A stretch of DNA of 64,000 nucleotides from Lentinula raphanica (GCA_027919835.1 JANVFP010000009.1:806001-870000); one strand, 5' to 3'; shown: positions 48,213 to 59,901, counted from the stretch's first letter. Notes: generated from the sequence alone by a model not told the origin. A program made the numbers and translations.

Positions 48213-48300
48213 AGTAGTTGAACAATGAAGAAAGAGGTGAAGCACAGGCGCTTATTCGAAAATTCAACTCTCTCTCAAACTCTCACGTACTGATGCCTCG

Positions 48301-48930
48301 ATGACTAGCTTGGGTGAGCCTATATCTCCAGCGCCGAGCGAATATCACTCTCGAGCACCCGAGTTCTATGGTTTTGTTGCTTGGACTTCGGCGTCTCTCC
48401 TATTCGTCGTATACGTTCTGTGGGCGTTGCTTCCTGATGAGTATATCGTCTGGGCAGGCGTTGAATGGTATCCTAACAGGTAAAGTCATTTTTAGCTGCA
48501 CTGCACGTTGCTCATAAGGCTACCTGCTATGCGCAGAGAATGGTCGCTTCTCATCCCTGCGTGGTCTATCGTCGTGGTCCTCTTGACGTATTTCACTTAC
48601 ATGGCTTTGACAATCTACGGCACTCCTGCTTTTGACGATATCTCAGCTGTAACTGGTGGGTATCTTGCTGTTTGCATTGTTCAGACTACGCTGCACTTAC
48701 GCTTTGCCATCAAAGATTCAAGAGCCCAATATCCCCTCGAAGATGACCCAAGTCGTTCGGTATATGATCAGAAGGCGTTCTTTTCAACTTACGCCCCATA
48801 TACTCAAAATGAAGGGAATACAAACCTGGAGCTATACGATGTTCCCATTGAACTCGTTAATCGTGTTCTCTATGCACGAGATTCACCAATCTTACATGTA
48901 GACTCGAGCATGGAGACCGTCTTATCTTGA
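48301..48930 (+). CDS. GPI19: PIG-P, GPI-GlcNAc transferase subunit P
   Basis: This is a small ER-membrane subunit of the complex that transfers GlcNAc to phosphatidylinositol, the first step of GPI-anchor synthesis. Exons 48301-48479, 48537-48655 and 48716-48930 give 170 residues. There are two transmembrane hairpins: EFYGFVAWTSASLLFVVYVL with WALLPDEY, and SLLIPAWSIVVVLLTYFTYM. Between them is the EWYPNREW turn, then TIYGTPAFDDISAVTDS and a C-terminal ELYDVPIELVNRVLY, the family's characteristic end. The second intron is inferred from a GTGGGT donor and an AAAG acceptor; without it the frame stays open but gains 20 residues not seen in the family. Confidence 0.9.
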
Positions 48931-49278
48931 TCAGCCTTTGGTTCTTGGTTTTCTCTACGGTCACCGGTGTACCCAAACGTCTCCATACCAAAGTCACCAG
49001 CAGGCTACCACTATTGCTTCCAAACCCTCATCTAGAACTTCATGGCTGATCTTGTGTTCGTGTCAAGGTGAACATCCTGATTCTACAACGTAGCAATGCT
49101 ATCTCTTCTAAGTAAACCTCATATCTGTATCTCCTCTGCAAATATCAGCTTCCAGAGATAATTGTAAGATCTGAGCACAAGAAATAACTTCAGTTAGCGT
49201 CACCGTGTATAGTATCGTCGGATCGTCGGGCGACGGGCGCTCAACCCATTTCCGGCTAACTTTTTATTGTGAACCACC
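48931..49278. other. Intergenic, promoter of the LTA4H-type gene
   Basis: No gene is seen in these 348 bp. They hold the PIG-P 3' flank and the upstream region of the aminopeptidase, with a CCACC context directly before its ATG. Confidence 0.5.
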
Positions 49279-51968
49279 ATGTCAGATCCTACCTCTCAGG
49301 CCAACTACACAGAAATCGCAACGGAACATGTTTTCTTTAGATGGACCATCGACTTCACCAGTCAAATAATCGCTGGCACTGCAACACACGACTTGAGAGT
49401 CTTGAAAGACGGTGTTGGTGAAGTCATGTTAGTCTAGTCGATGAGATGCGAGCGGATCTTTCACTAACTTGTCGCGCAGATTTGATACAGCAGATCTAAA
49501 CATCGAATCTGTCGATGTCGAAAGCAAACCAGCTGCGGTGAGTATCATTGCCCCTTTGACGCTTAACTCTTCCTCAACGCGTCTTTGTACTAGTATGACC
49601 TCAAACCCAAGCATCCGATTATGGGCTCTGCTCTTCACATAACTCTTCCAGCTGGCCTCCAATCTGGATCGATGATCAGTGTCGCAATCAAGTACCAGAC
49701 CACGAAGGAATGTACAGCTCTGCAATGGCTTGCGAAAGAGTCAGGATCTCTCATGAATGTGATTTTGTTCACCCTTTCCTGATCTTGCTTTTTCTACTAG
49801 ACAAACACAGGGAAAGTCATTCCCTTATCTGTTCAGTCAATGTCAACCTATATACGCGCGCGCCATGGCCCCAGTCCAAGACTCGCCTTCCGTCAAAATT
49901 GTATGTCAGTCATCATAATGCTTCGTCTGTTTCCCAACATCTTGATGAGGAGATCACAGAAATATTCTGCTGAAGTCACTTCTGTCCTCCCCGCTCTGAT
50001 GTCTGCCATCCGTCAATCGCCCCCATCGGATGGGCCAGCGCATGACGGTAAAGTGATTGGAAAAGATGCAGTAACCTATGTGTACCACCAAGTGCGTTGC
50101 GACTTTCTTCTCATGCTATATAGCATCTACTTATCCTGTCCCGTTTGCTTATAGCCAATTCCGATCCCATCCTACTTGATAGCCATCGCAGCGGGAAATG
50201 TCGTGTATCGTCCCTTCCCTCGTTATCCTGGAAAGGAATGGACTTGCGGTATTTGGTCTGAACCAGAGCTTATTGAAGCTGCTTACTGGGAGTTCAGTGA
50301 GGACACTGCACGGTAGGCCGCATCCCGACAATGAAGACCTACTTCAAATATAATTTTCTCAGCTTTCTAGCATCAGCCGAAGAAATTGTGGTACCATACC
50401 GATTTGGTGTGTATGATTTGCTGGTTCTGCCCCCGTCGTTCCCGTATGGAGGGATGGTCAGTCAATCCGTCTGTGCGAGTTTCACAGATACTAACAGCCT
50501 TAATTAGGAAAATGCCTGTTTGACCTTCTTGACTCCTAGTGTGTGCTTGCATACTCGTTCCGTCTCGTTCTTCCGCTCATGCTTACACCTAAACTTCTGC
50601 CAGCATTACTTGCTGGAGACCGCACCCTGGTCGATGTTATCGCCCACGAATTGACCCATTCATGGTTTGGAAATGGCGTAACGTGAGCTTCTTGGAATTT
50701 CTACGCATCATGTACTTCATGCCTCTCTGGTTTGGTAGTCATGCACATGCCTCACACTTTTGGTTAAACGAGGGCTGGACCACCTACATCGAACGACTCC
50801 TACTGCAAGTCATTCATTCGCCAGCCGACCGCGGGTTCTCTTTCATCATAGGATACAAAGGCCTACAAGATGATTTAGAGATGTATGTCGATAGACCGAA
50901 ATACCAACGACTGGTGATTGAATTCGAGAAAGGGGAAGATCCCGACGATGCTTACAGTGGGTGAATGCTTGTTTCTTCAATTTTATACAGGATCCAATGA
51001 ATTCTGATTTTCAGGCAGGGTTCCATATGATAAAGGTGCTAATCTCATTCTACATCTTGGTGCGTTTGTTCGTTGAAAGTATTATCGGTTGAGTTTGACA
51101 ACGATTGAAGAAAGGACACTCGGCGATCTGGATGTTTTCTTACCGTATGTGCGAGACTATGTGTCGACATTCATGGGGAAGAGCATCACTACGGAGCAGT
51201 GGAAAACTCATTTATACGAGTTCTACGAAAAGCATGGTGGGCCAGAGAAGATCAAGGCTCTTGACAGTGTTGATTGGAACGTGAGCACTCAATGTCTGCA
51301 TCTCACCTCACTTTCATTTCTATAGTTATTCCATAGGCTTGGTTTTATGGCGAAGGACTCGAACTTCCCGTGAAGATGGAGTATGATTCCACCCTAGCCA
51401 AGTCAGCGTATGATCTCGCTGAACGCTGGGATGTCTCCCGAACGGTTGAAGTTTCTAAGCTGCCATTTAGTGAAAATGACATGGACGGGTTCAGTTCTAC
51501 TCAGAAAGGTACACGAGGGCGATTTCACTAGCTTTCAGCTATCTGACAACGATTGCTGCAGTTGTCTTCCTGGAACGCCTACAGTCTTACGAGCCTCTTC
51601 CGCCAAGCCACATTGAACATCTAGCTTCGCTTTATAAAGTCGCTGCAACTCATAATGCTGAAATCCGACTACGTTTCTATCAATTCTCTCTCGCGGATCC
51701 ATCGTCTGCTGTTGCTCACAAATACGCAGAGCAAGCCGCTGAATGGGTTATTGGAGGTGGAACCGGGATGGTTGTGGGAGGATGAAATTTTGTCGGGACG
51801 TATTTCGCGCCGTGTATAAAGTTGATAAGGATTTAGCGGTGAATGCATTCCAGAAAGAGAAGAACTCTTTCCATCCGATTGCGAGGAAGTTGATCGAGAA
51901 GGTGAGTCGTACTCTGAAGTTTTGATTCGTTGACATATGCCAATTTGAACGCAGGATTTGAAACTTTA
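49279..51968 (+). CDS. LTA4H: Leukotriene-A4 hydrolase / M1 zinc aminopeptidase, with apparent frameshift
   Basis: M1-family bifunctional enzyme (aminopeptidase and epoxide hydrolase; yeast Lap2 type), cytosolic. The start reads [20 protein letters not shown]. Matches along the protein are [54 protein letters not shown] and [14 protein letters not shown], then [23 protein letters not shown]. The zinc site is [10 protein letters not shown] with the distant WLNEGWTTY Glu (50.65-50.79 kb). Further on are [24 protein letters not shown] and [12 protein letters not shown] 1-nt shift near 51779 moves the frame from [13 protein letters not shown] to [16 protein letters not shown]; without it a stop at 51783 removes the last ~60 residues. 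The final short exon reads DLKL and stops at 51966. Introns number about ten, all short. Confidence 0.9.
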
Positions 51969-52133
51969 AAAGTCATACAATAATACTGTGTACACTACTA
52001 TAACGATAGCTCATGATATTGGGCAAGAGATGTTCGGAAATTGTACAACGAACGTGAATGCCTGATCATGTATTCGGAGGGCGCTACTCTTCAGTGCTTT
52101 CGATTAGACGCCAAACTTGAATTGCGACGCGTA

Positions 52134-52185
52134 ACACTGAACCGCCAGTATCTTTGTAAACACTGAACCGCCAGTATCTTTGTAA
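52134..52185. repeat. Perfect 26-bp tandem duplication upstream of UCH
   Basis: The 26-bp segment starting ACACTGAACCGCC and ending TTTGTAA occurs twice head to tail, at 52134-52159 and 52160-52185. The second copy ends 16 bp before the start codon at 52202, so it lies in the 5' leader or core promoter. Confidence 0.92.
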
Positions 52186-52201
52186 ACTCAAAACACGCTG
52201 A

Positions 52202-53017
52202 ATGTCGAACTCACAATCACAATCAGGGCACTACGGTAGACGTAAACACTACATCCCTCTAGAATCTAATCCAGAGGTCTTCACGGAACTCATCCATACA
52301 CTCGGAGTTTCCTCTTCCCTTTCATTCCAGGACGTCTATTCCCTAGATGATCCCGATCTCCTATCGCTCGTTCCCAGACCTGTCCTTGGTCTCGTCCTGA
52401 CTTTTCCTGCGATGGAAGATTACGATAAAGTCCTGGATGAAGACAAGAAGAATCGACCAAACTACACAGGTAAAGGTGAAAACGAACCTGTGATTTGGTT
52501 CGAGCAGACGATTGGCAACGCGTGTGGATTGTACGCGTTGTTGCATTGTATCTGCAATGGACCTGCGAGGCAGTATCTGAGTGAGCATCTACAGTATCAA
52601 CTCGCAACGATTGTCATTCATATACGGGTTATTACCACAGAACCTGATTCTACAATGTCAAACCTACTGACGAAATGCGTGCCCCTCGATCCCCTCGAAC
52701 GTGCTCTCGCACTAGAAGCATCCGAAGAGGTGGAATACGCGCACGCTCATGCAGGCAAATCAGGCTACACAGCAGCTCCTGATCCAAGAGACAACGTTGA
52801 ACACCACTACGTCGCTTTTGTAACGTCCGACAAGCAAACCGGCGAAGTGTATGAAATGGACGGAATGAAGCAGGGTCCGTTGAAGACAGAGGTGACGTTG
52901 AAGGAAGAGGAGGATCTTCTCAGTGAAGCAGGACAAAAATTGATCAAGAAATTCATCGAGAGAGAGCAAGGTAGAAGTATTGGCTTTAGTTTAATGGCGC
53001 TGGTCAAAACAGAGTAA
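52202..53017 (+). CDS. YUH1: Ubiquitin C-terminal hydrolase, UCH-L1/L3/Yuh1 type (peptidase C12)
   Basis: This cysteine protease releases ubiquitin from small adducts. The ATG at 52202 is followed by YIPLESNPEVFTELIHTLGV, the usual N-terminus. The active-site motif is EQTIGNACGLYALLH (catalytic Cys near residue 108). The His lies in NVEHHYVAFV and the Asp in YEMDGMKQGP, so Cys-His-Asp are all present. An intron at 52581-52640 (GTGAGC to CACAG, 60 nt) is inferred because YQLATIVIHIRV does not belong to the family; it is a multiple of three with no stop, so the ORF stays open if retained. Spliced length is 251 residues, close to Yuh1. Confidence 0.92.
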   Translation: MSNSQSQSGHYGRRKHYIPLESNPEVFTELIHTLGVSSSLSFQDVYSLDDPDLLSLVPRPVLGLVLTFPAMEDYDKVLDEDKKNRPNYTGKGENEPVIWFEQTIGNACGLYALLHCICNGPARQYLSEHLQYQLATIVIHIRVITTEPDSTMSNLLTKCVPLDPLERALALEASEEVEYAHAHAGKSGYTAAPDPRDNVEHHYVAFVTSDKQTGEVYEMDGMKQGPLKTEVTLKEEEDLLSEAGQKLIKKFIEREQGRSIGFSLMALVKTE

Positions 53018-53092
53018 ATGAGGGGAAAAGAGAAGATGCAATGTATCGAACTATCATTGAAAAGCAATCGTACTGTCATAATTGACCATGCT

Positions 53093-54516
53093 CTACTTGA
53101 ATCCTCCCCATATATCTCCAAAAACGTCATCCTTCTTAGCTTGAACCGTAGAAGCTGTGGAAAAGGAACCAAAGAGATCCTGATTCCCACCAGACGCAGC
53201 AGGCCCCGAGGGAGATGAACTACCCCAGATATCATTACTGCTTGCGAAAAGATTCGGCTGTTGTGACTGTGCCTGCGGTTGAGAAGCAGTGATAGTAGGA
53301 GCACCCCAGAGATTCGATTGTGTCGGCACAGCAGAGACATTATTCCATCCCGAACTCGTTCCCCACATCCCTGCCCCGTTCGTGCCTATCATGCTCGTCA
53401 CAGGAGCTTGTGTCGCGACTGGAGCAGCACCCCAAGGGAGCTTGCCTGCGCTGAAACCCCAGCAAATTGACCAAATCCAGCGCCCATGGCCGATGGTGCC
53501 TGAGGTGGAGGAGCAGCTGAATTAGAGAAAAGGGATAAGATATCTTGTTTGACATCTTTTTTCTCTACAGGAGTGGAATTGTCGGTCGTAGTGTTGGTGT
53601 TGGTCCTCGTCGGAGGTGCATGGAAATCGAGAGAAAACAGATCGTTTTGTGGAGCAGGAGCGGAAGGAGGAACGTCGGTTGTAGAAGGGATGGCGGCTGA
53701 GGCGGACGAAGGAGCAGCTGTTTGTACGGCACCCACGGGGCGATTTGCGAGTCCAGCGGACAATAGTTGGTGCCTGGCGGATGTAGCAGGTGCGGTAGAA
53801 CGTGGAGCAGAGATACTGCTGGTCTGTGCATGAGAAAGTGTCGGAGCTTGTTGTACGGGAGTAGCAGGAGCTGATGGAGCAGCAGGCGCTGAGGAGGTGC
53901 CATTATCAAGTGTTGAAGGATCGGATGGAGGAGGCCCTTCCAATGCCCAGCGGCGTGATTCGTATTTTGAGCGAATAAATGAATCCATTTTACTTCAAAG
54001 CAGATTGAGTCGGTCTAGGAGCGAAGTAGAATGAGTTCGAGATACGCACTGATCTGGCGGAATGTGTCCTTGCTTGAGATGGGCTTCCCAGTAAAGATTT
54101 GCCAGGCGATTGCCCCATTTTTGGATAGACTAGAGGCTACGTTGGAAGCTTTACGCATTCAAATGGGTAGTAAACGTACTTGCATCTGCTCAGGCGTCCA
54201 GACATCGAGATCAACCGATTTGACTTTGCTAATGTGCGTTCCCATCGAACGATGAATACCAGAGCATCTGATGCAGACGAAAACGCCTCTGCAAGCAAGA
54301 TAAGAGCACAGTCAATATTATAAGAAGAAGCAGGTTACATATTCCAAGAAGCCCATCGAGCATCTACCAAACAAATTTCAATCCAATTTCGAATAATAGT
54401 GAAATCAACTTACCATTTCGCTTGCAATCCGCGCATAACTTATTCTCAGGTATTTTGACAAGCTCTCTAAGGGTTTTTGCATGTCGTTCTGTGGTAGCTT
54501 TGTCTTGCCGCGACAT
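53093..54516 (-). CDS. ArfGAP (Age2/SMAP type), with apparent frameshift
   Basis: Arf GTPase-activating protein in vesicle traffic. From ATG 54516 ([12 protein letters not shown]) come [19 protein letters not shown] and short exons giving [17 protein letters not shown], i.e. the C-x2-C-x16-C-x2-C zinc finger, then [13 protein letters not shown] with the catalytic Arg. They are followed by [13 protein letters not shown] and a domain end [15 protein letters not shown]. The tail is Ala/Pro/Ser-rich with DLFSLDF and NQDLFGSF, both of the kind that bind clathrin adaptors, ending FGDIWGGFK. Near 53457-53460 a run of four C on the plus strand breaks the frame: one more base would give [13 protein letters not shown]. 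This looks like a homopolymer indel, real or technical. Introns in the zinc finger are short. Confidence 0.87.
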
Positions 54517-54930
54517 GAGGATGAAGGTGGAAGTGTGAAAGAAAGAAGGCAGGTAGAATGTTGGCAAACCGTCAGCGCTGAGCGTCTATCCCTGTCCACT
54601 TTCCCAAAATCACTTCAACTTCGAATTGCTCGATGAAGAGATGCCTCTTGCAACTGTCCAACTTACTGAAGCTGGACACTGAGAACTACTTTGCTCTTAG
54701 CTGGCCGTGTCTTTGATTCTGTTTCGGGACATGTACACTTCATATCCCTAACCCTTTCCAACTTTCCGAATTCCTACATCTTGCTCTTGCTTCCACTCTT
54801 TACATTGAAACTCCTCGATCTCTAATCATGGTGAAGCCGGCGATGCATTATCTCTCAACGTCTTTGTCTCTCAATCGAGGCGACAATGTCGTGGACGAGT
54901 CAGTAACACAATGTCTTTGAGAACAACAAA
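54517..54930. other. Spacer upstream of the DUF6535 copy 2 block
   Basis: No gene. From about 54620 the sequence is collinear with 61870 onward (for example ATGCCTCTTGCAACT against TTGCCTCTTGCCATT, and TCTTTACATTGAAACTCCTC against TCTTTACACTAAGCTTCCTC). It therefore belongs to a duplicated segment shared with copy 3. Confidence 0.6.
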
Positions 54931-55291
54931 ATGTCGAGAACGACGTTGGAGGAGGAACCGAGCTCAATAGCATCAGGATTGGGCCCTTATAGGTGAGCGT
55001 GCGTAATAACTGACGGAGTGACTGATGAATATATGAATGTCCAGTCCCTACGCTGAACCAGTATCGTTTCCCAATGTCGTCTTCTCCGAGATTCTCTCGC
55101 AGTCATCATATCTATTGGAAACAGACCGAGTTGGCGAGAAATTCCGCAGGGTCATCTTCGACCTACTCAATCACAAGGATCCCTCAAAATCCGCGTATTT
55201 ATCACTCCGAGCGTCTTCGCAATATCTTATATCCCTCTACCTCAAATCTCACGCAACCATCCCAACGTTGACCTCATCAAGTCTTCGTTGA
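54931..55291 (+). pseudogene. Short hypothetical gene fragment, possibly a decayed gene
   Basis: The ATG at 54931 gives MSRTTLEEEPSSIASGLGPY, then an intron GTGAGC to GTCCAG. The next exon reads PYAEPVSFPNVVFSEILSQ and continues YLLETDRVGEKFRRVIFDLLNHKDPSKSAY to a stop at 55289. About 105 residues result. Another open stretch follows at 55402-55641 (SRTRNASRIFSRYWILARFR) that could be a later exon separated by breaks. I do not recognise the family. The homologous place upstream of copy 3 (about 62.15 kb) is more decayed. It is probably a relic. Confidence 0.3.
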
Positions 55292-56427
55292 TTCGACTTG
55301 CCGCGGGTTTCGAATCTCGATCCTCGGCCTTCTACCTGGCTTTGTGACTGTCAGTAACTTCTGCGCATATCTTCCTGCATTGTTTTTCAGCAGCTTACCC
55401 AGTGAGTAGGATGGCGAGTAAGCCGGACGTGCGTTCGAGGACTCGGAATGCATCGAGAATTTTCTCCAGATATTGGATCTTGGCACGCTTTCGTCAGTTG
55501 GAGGATGTTATCAGCGTCCTGCTAGGTCGTCTTGCAGGACTGGGGCTCAACCTTTCATTTCCGTCTCGTTTCGCCGCCACCGCGTGGTCAGTTACTTCAC
55601 CTTCTCTTTGCTGGTCTAACGAGTCCATTGGTTATCTCTAGAACAACACAACTTGACTCATCCTATCAGACCTATACTAAAATTCCGTGACAATCCCTCG
55701 TTTTCTGTCTAAGCAACCGCCATCGATAAGGGTCTGGTTCATCATCTCAGATCCCTCTTGGCGTATTGAGTAAAAGTACGGAAACTTCTAACAGGCAATC
55801 TTGTCGGCTTCTCTATAATAACTCTAGGACCTGCAAAATGTCACTTCGTTGGGGTTCACAATGTCAACGTGGAGGTCGATGTGCATTGAACTAGATCGCT
55901 ATCTGGGCAAGAATTCTCATAGCGGTTACACAGGCGCTCTTCATTCTGTATCACCTATTTAGGCCCCCTCGTCTCTCTTCCTGAGCTCGCATCTCTTTCG
56001 TTTGGTGATGCTGCCGCATCGCTCTAGTGTAAGTTGGGCATGGCACCCCTTGTACCAGCATTGATGATCTCTCTCTCTTTCTTCGGAATCTGTAATACTA
56101 TTTCTTCGTACATTCTCTATGTCCATCATCTAACCTTGAGGAATGAGAATGCTTTCCGACACTCGAGTTTTCGATACTTCGAGCCCTCAACTGGAATTTC
56201 GACTGGTGTACTTGAGCGGAATTAACCTTAGGAAACGTCGGGACGGATGAATTACCTTTTCCTGTCTTCAAAGTGAGCTATGCATGGCTATGATTCGTGG
56301 TTAAAGCCACTGCCTTGCAACTCTCGCAAGACAATACGAAACAGCTTTGACCTTTCGAGTAAGGCCACCCGGGCGGCGCCCAAGATTTTCGGCGTCTATC
56401 TTCGCTCACTCTTTTCTTACAACTATC
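55292..56427. other. Spacer and promoter of DUF6535 copy 2
   Basis: It holds possible relic exons (55402-55641) and the promoter. Parts are collinear with 62.82-63.17 kb upstream of copy 3, for example TTGGTGATGCTGCCGCATC against TTGGTGTTACTGCCACATT and GTTGGGCATGGCACCCCTTG against GTTGGGCATGTTACCTCTTG. The last 70 bp (GGCGCCCAAGATTTTCGGCG onward) are shared with all three copies. Confidence 0.55.
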
Positions 56428-59400
56428 ATGTCTAGTGGTGAACAGGATCATTCCGAAGTCGTTCCCGTACCCACATCTCCTCCACAAGCGACCGGCGTCG
56501 TAGTCGATGATATGCAGAAGAATGAACTTCCCGAGTCTCCCAAAAAGCCTTCAAGTAATCAAGAACCAGACCGTCCCTATAGTCCTATTCCTACCGCCGC
56601 TCAGTTGGATGCCTTCGAAGATGACAAAGTTCCCAACCTCAACTCAAAGCTCATCTCCCAAAAGACCGCCCATGAAGACACTGGTCATTTCTTTGGAATG
56701 AAGAAAAAGAATTATATGCCTCAACAGGGTCAGTCGCATTCTTCCGTCTCACCCCACATTCCATTTACCTCAATCGGAATGTAGATATCACAGATGACTA
56801 CGAGCAAAGGTTCCCAGAAGACCCTATCTTTGAAGAAACGGGCCCTAACGCTCGTGTCTGGCGAACATACCTAGTCGAAAGTGCTGCTTTTGATGAAAAT
56901 ATGATTGGAGAAGCTCGAGACGGATTGGATGCGATGCTTGTATTTGTATGTGCACTTTTTATATTCATGATGGACAAGACTCTCACTCCAAATCACTAGG
57001 CTGGTCTTTTCTCTGCGGTTGTCACCTCATTTCTTGTCCAGACATCACAAAACCTCCAACTAGATTCCGCTGATGTTACCGCTTCACTTCTTTCTGAGCT
57101 TGTTGCAGTTCAGCGTGCTGCTGCTACCGGAGGCAATATTTCTGCTGTGCCTCCTTCAACACTTGTTCTTGGGTCTGACTTCCATGCTGATCCTGTTGAT
57201 GTCTGGATCAATGGACTTTGGCTGGTCAGTCTCACTCTAGCTTTGGTTATTGCACTAGCAGCAGTCCTGGTCAAGCAATGGTTGCATCATTATGTTGCTA
57301 TACCTTCTGGACCACCAAAGGAAAAGAGCCATATCCGTCAGTTCAGGTTTGCAGGCCTTGAAAAATGGCAGGTGTTGAGTATCATTGGTCTGTTGCCTGT
57401 GATTATGCATGTATCCCTTGGACTTTTCCTCATTGGCCTTGTCATTTTCTTGGTCCCACTCCAATTGGTGTTGGCCTCAATTATTGGCACAATTACTCTT
57501 GCTATTTATAGCCTTTATGTGACCTCAAACATCCTCCCCATCTTCAACCCACAGTGTCCTTATCAGACACCACTCACTGATTTCTTAATCAGATTTGCTG
57601 GTTTTGTCCATTCACTGGTGCTCAAAATTCAGGAGCAAAAATTCAAGAATTGGAAATGGGGGCTCATAGATAGAAATATCAAGGAAACCAAATTTGTTAC
57701 ATCAAAAATGCTTGAGAAAGAAGCAGTTGATTCTAAAATGGATATTCTGTCTGTAGCTGCATTGCACTGGTTGTTTGAGCTATCATCAAACCATTCTGTC
57801 AAAGAGATTGTTGCTCAAGCTATAGGAGGACTTCCTATCAGAGTGAAAGATGAAGTTCAGCATGTGTTTCAGGACTCAAAAATAGATGATACTTTCATAA
57901 ATCATAGTTTCTTCATTCGAGATTTCTCAGGAGAAACTAATGGTATAAAGGCTGGTTCTGAAGCTATTGCAGAACGAAGATGTAGAACAAATTTATTCTT
58001 TGGGTTTGCACATTTTAGGAAATTTACATCACTATTTATGACCCATTTGACACCTACACAAGCTGCTACTGTACTTAGTGGTAGTAGTGTTATGTGGAAT
58101 TATGATATATTGAAGGAGTTGATCTTTTTTCAATATAATCTCAAACATCATCCTTTGGTTTGGTTGGGGATTATCAAGAGAAGTATCAATGTGGATAGCA
58201 CTGTTTGGGACAATTATTTACAAGATCCTGCTATTTTCAAAATGCTGCTTCCAATTTTATGGCTTAAGTATAAGATCCATCATCCATCAAAGCTATACAC
58301 TATGATTCAAACAATATCCTTCTATATGGCTGATGAGTTTTGGCAGTGCTTTGCTGAATTATACCATATAGCACCACTTTTGACATATCCCATTGGTCCA
58401 CCCCCTGGAATCAAAGTATTGATGCATATCCTGAACACTGCATTGAATTACGCAATCAAGGATGTAACTCCTCCTGATAATTTTCTGAAGTCTGATGCTA
58501 ATTGCTGGCATTGGTCAGTAATTGATGAATTCTTGGCTCAAGCTAGTGATCATATACAGATGGGTTGGTTGGATCAACATCAAGAGATAATATTCCCCTG
58601 GTTAGTAAAGCTCATTGAAGGCACATCTATTGCCAAAATATCTACCATTGATGGAGTTGCAAGACAGGAAAAGGTCTTGAACTTGTATAGACCTTTGATG
58701 TTTTCAAAACTAGCCTATGATAGAAAATCATTCTTGAGGTATGGATATAATATGCAACTGCCTCTGTCTGTCTATTTTCCATATGAGCCACAATTTTCAA
58801 AACCTCTATATGCCAAGCCACCATTTCCAATACTTCAACCACAAACTCTTACTTCTTTTTCTTTAGCTATAGAGGGAATGATCCAGTACATTTCAAATAA
58901 CCAGGACCAGATGAGACACATAGGTCTTGATACATATATCAGTATATTCCACCTTCTTATAGTTGCTCTAGAACACAGAAGTGAAAATGCCTACCAGTTG
59001 ATATATGAATATAATGGTCTACAGCTACTGGACCGTGGATTTCATGAACATGGGCTGAAAAGTGTAGATGATGAGGTGACACTTCTGCGACTCCAAAGGA
59101 GATTGGTGATTGCTTATGTTGATGGACTTCTGCTTTCAACCCCAGGCACTCAACACCTGGCAAGCCATATACAAGAGTCAAGCACCAAGTATTTGCAGCA
59201 GCCTAGTGTCCGTCAAATCTGTGCCCTCTGCTGTGTTCAATTACAAAGGTCAATAGGTTACAACTTGCCAGACTTCATGGTTGAGTTATCAGTGGAGAAG
59301 TTGTCAATATTATGTTCCAATGTCCCACTCTGGCAAGAAACTGTATTATGGATGGGGACTTTATCTAATTGGTTTGACACTCATGCAAAGGCTAGATGGA

Positions 59401-59804
59401 TGAGACCAAATAGTAGTGTAATAGAATCAGCAGAGGATCAAGATGCTCTGATTAAAAGTTTTGCTGAGCATGCACTGGGAGAACCGTGGTTGTTGACAAT
59501 CTTCATATCTATGATGAGCTGGACTGATGAGTCTTGGTATAAAAATGATCTAGCCTTTGACATGGGATTGCAGCTACGCAATACAGTAAGGGTTTTTCAA
59601 AATACCTTCCATGGTCAAATTTATAGTAGTGAACAAGCAACACATCTAATGGGAGATACAGAGAATATGGTGGCTGCTAGAAATACCTCAAGGCATGCTG
59701 GCTGGGGCCAATTTCGACAAATGATTTCTTTTCTTGAGTTTTGGCATTGGACTGACTCACAGAAAAGCAAGTTACCCAAATCTCAGGCAGAACTTCATGT
59801 TTGA
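56428..59804 (+). CDS. DUF6535-domain membrane protein, intact (copy 2)
   Basis: Exons 56428-56728, 56785-56945 and 57000-59804 give 1088 residues. Exon 1 is a polar, Pro/Ser-rich cytosolic leader ending in HEDTGHFFGMKKK. Exon 2 holds the DUF6535 core (DDYEQRFPEDPIFEETGPNA, VWRTYLVESAAFDENM). Exon 3 begins with hydrophobic segments (GLFSAVVTSFLVQ; INGLWLVSLTLALVIALAAV; then two after GLEKWQ), so about four transmembrane helices. They are followed by some 750 residues of mostly helical soluble region with W- and L-rich repeats (ALHWLFELSSNHSVKEI). The family is expanded in Agaricomycetes and its biochemical role is unknown. Exon 3 is much poorer in CpG than exons 1 and 2. Confidence 0.9.
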
Positions 59805-59901
59805 AATTTCAATGTTTCATGTTTCATTATGTAGAAAGCAATGAAAGTCATATCATAGTGCACATCTTTGAAGCTATCTGAGGACAAGATCAGTTCCACT
59901 C

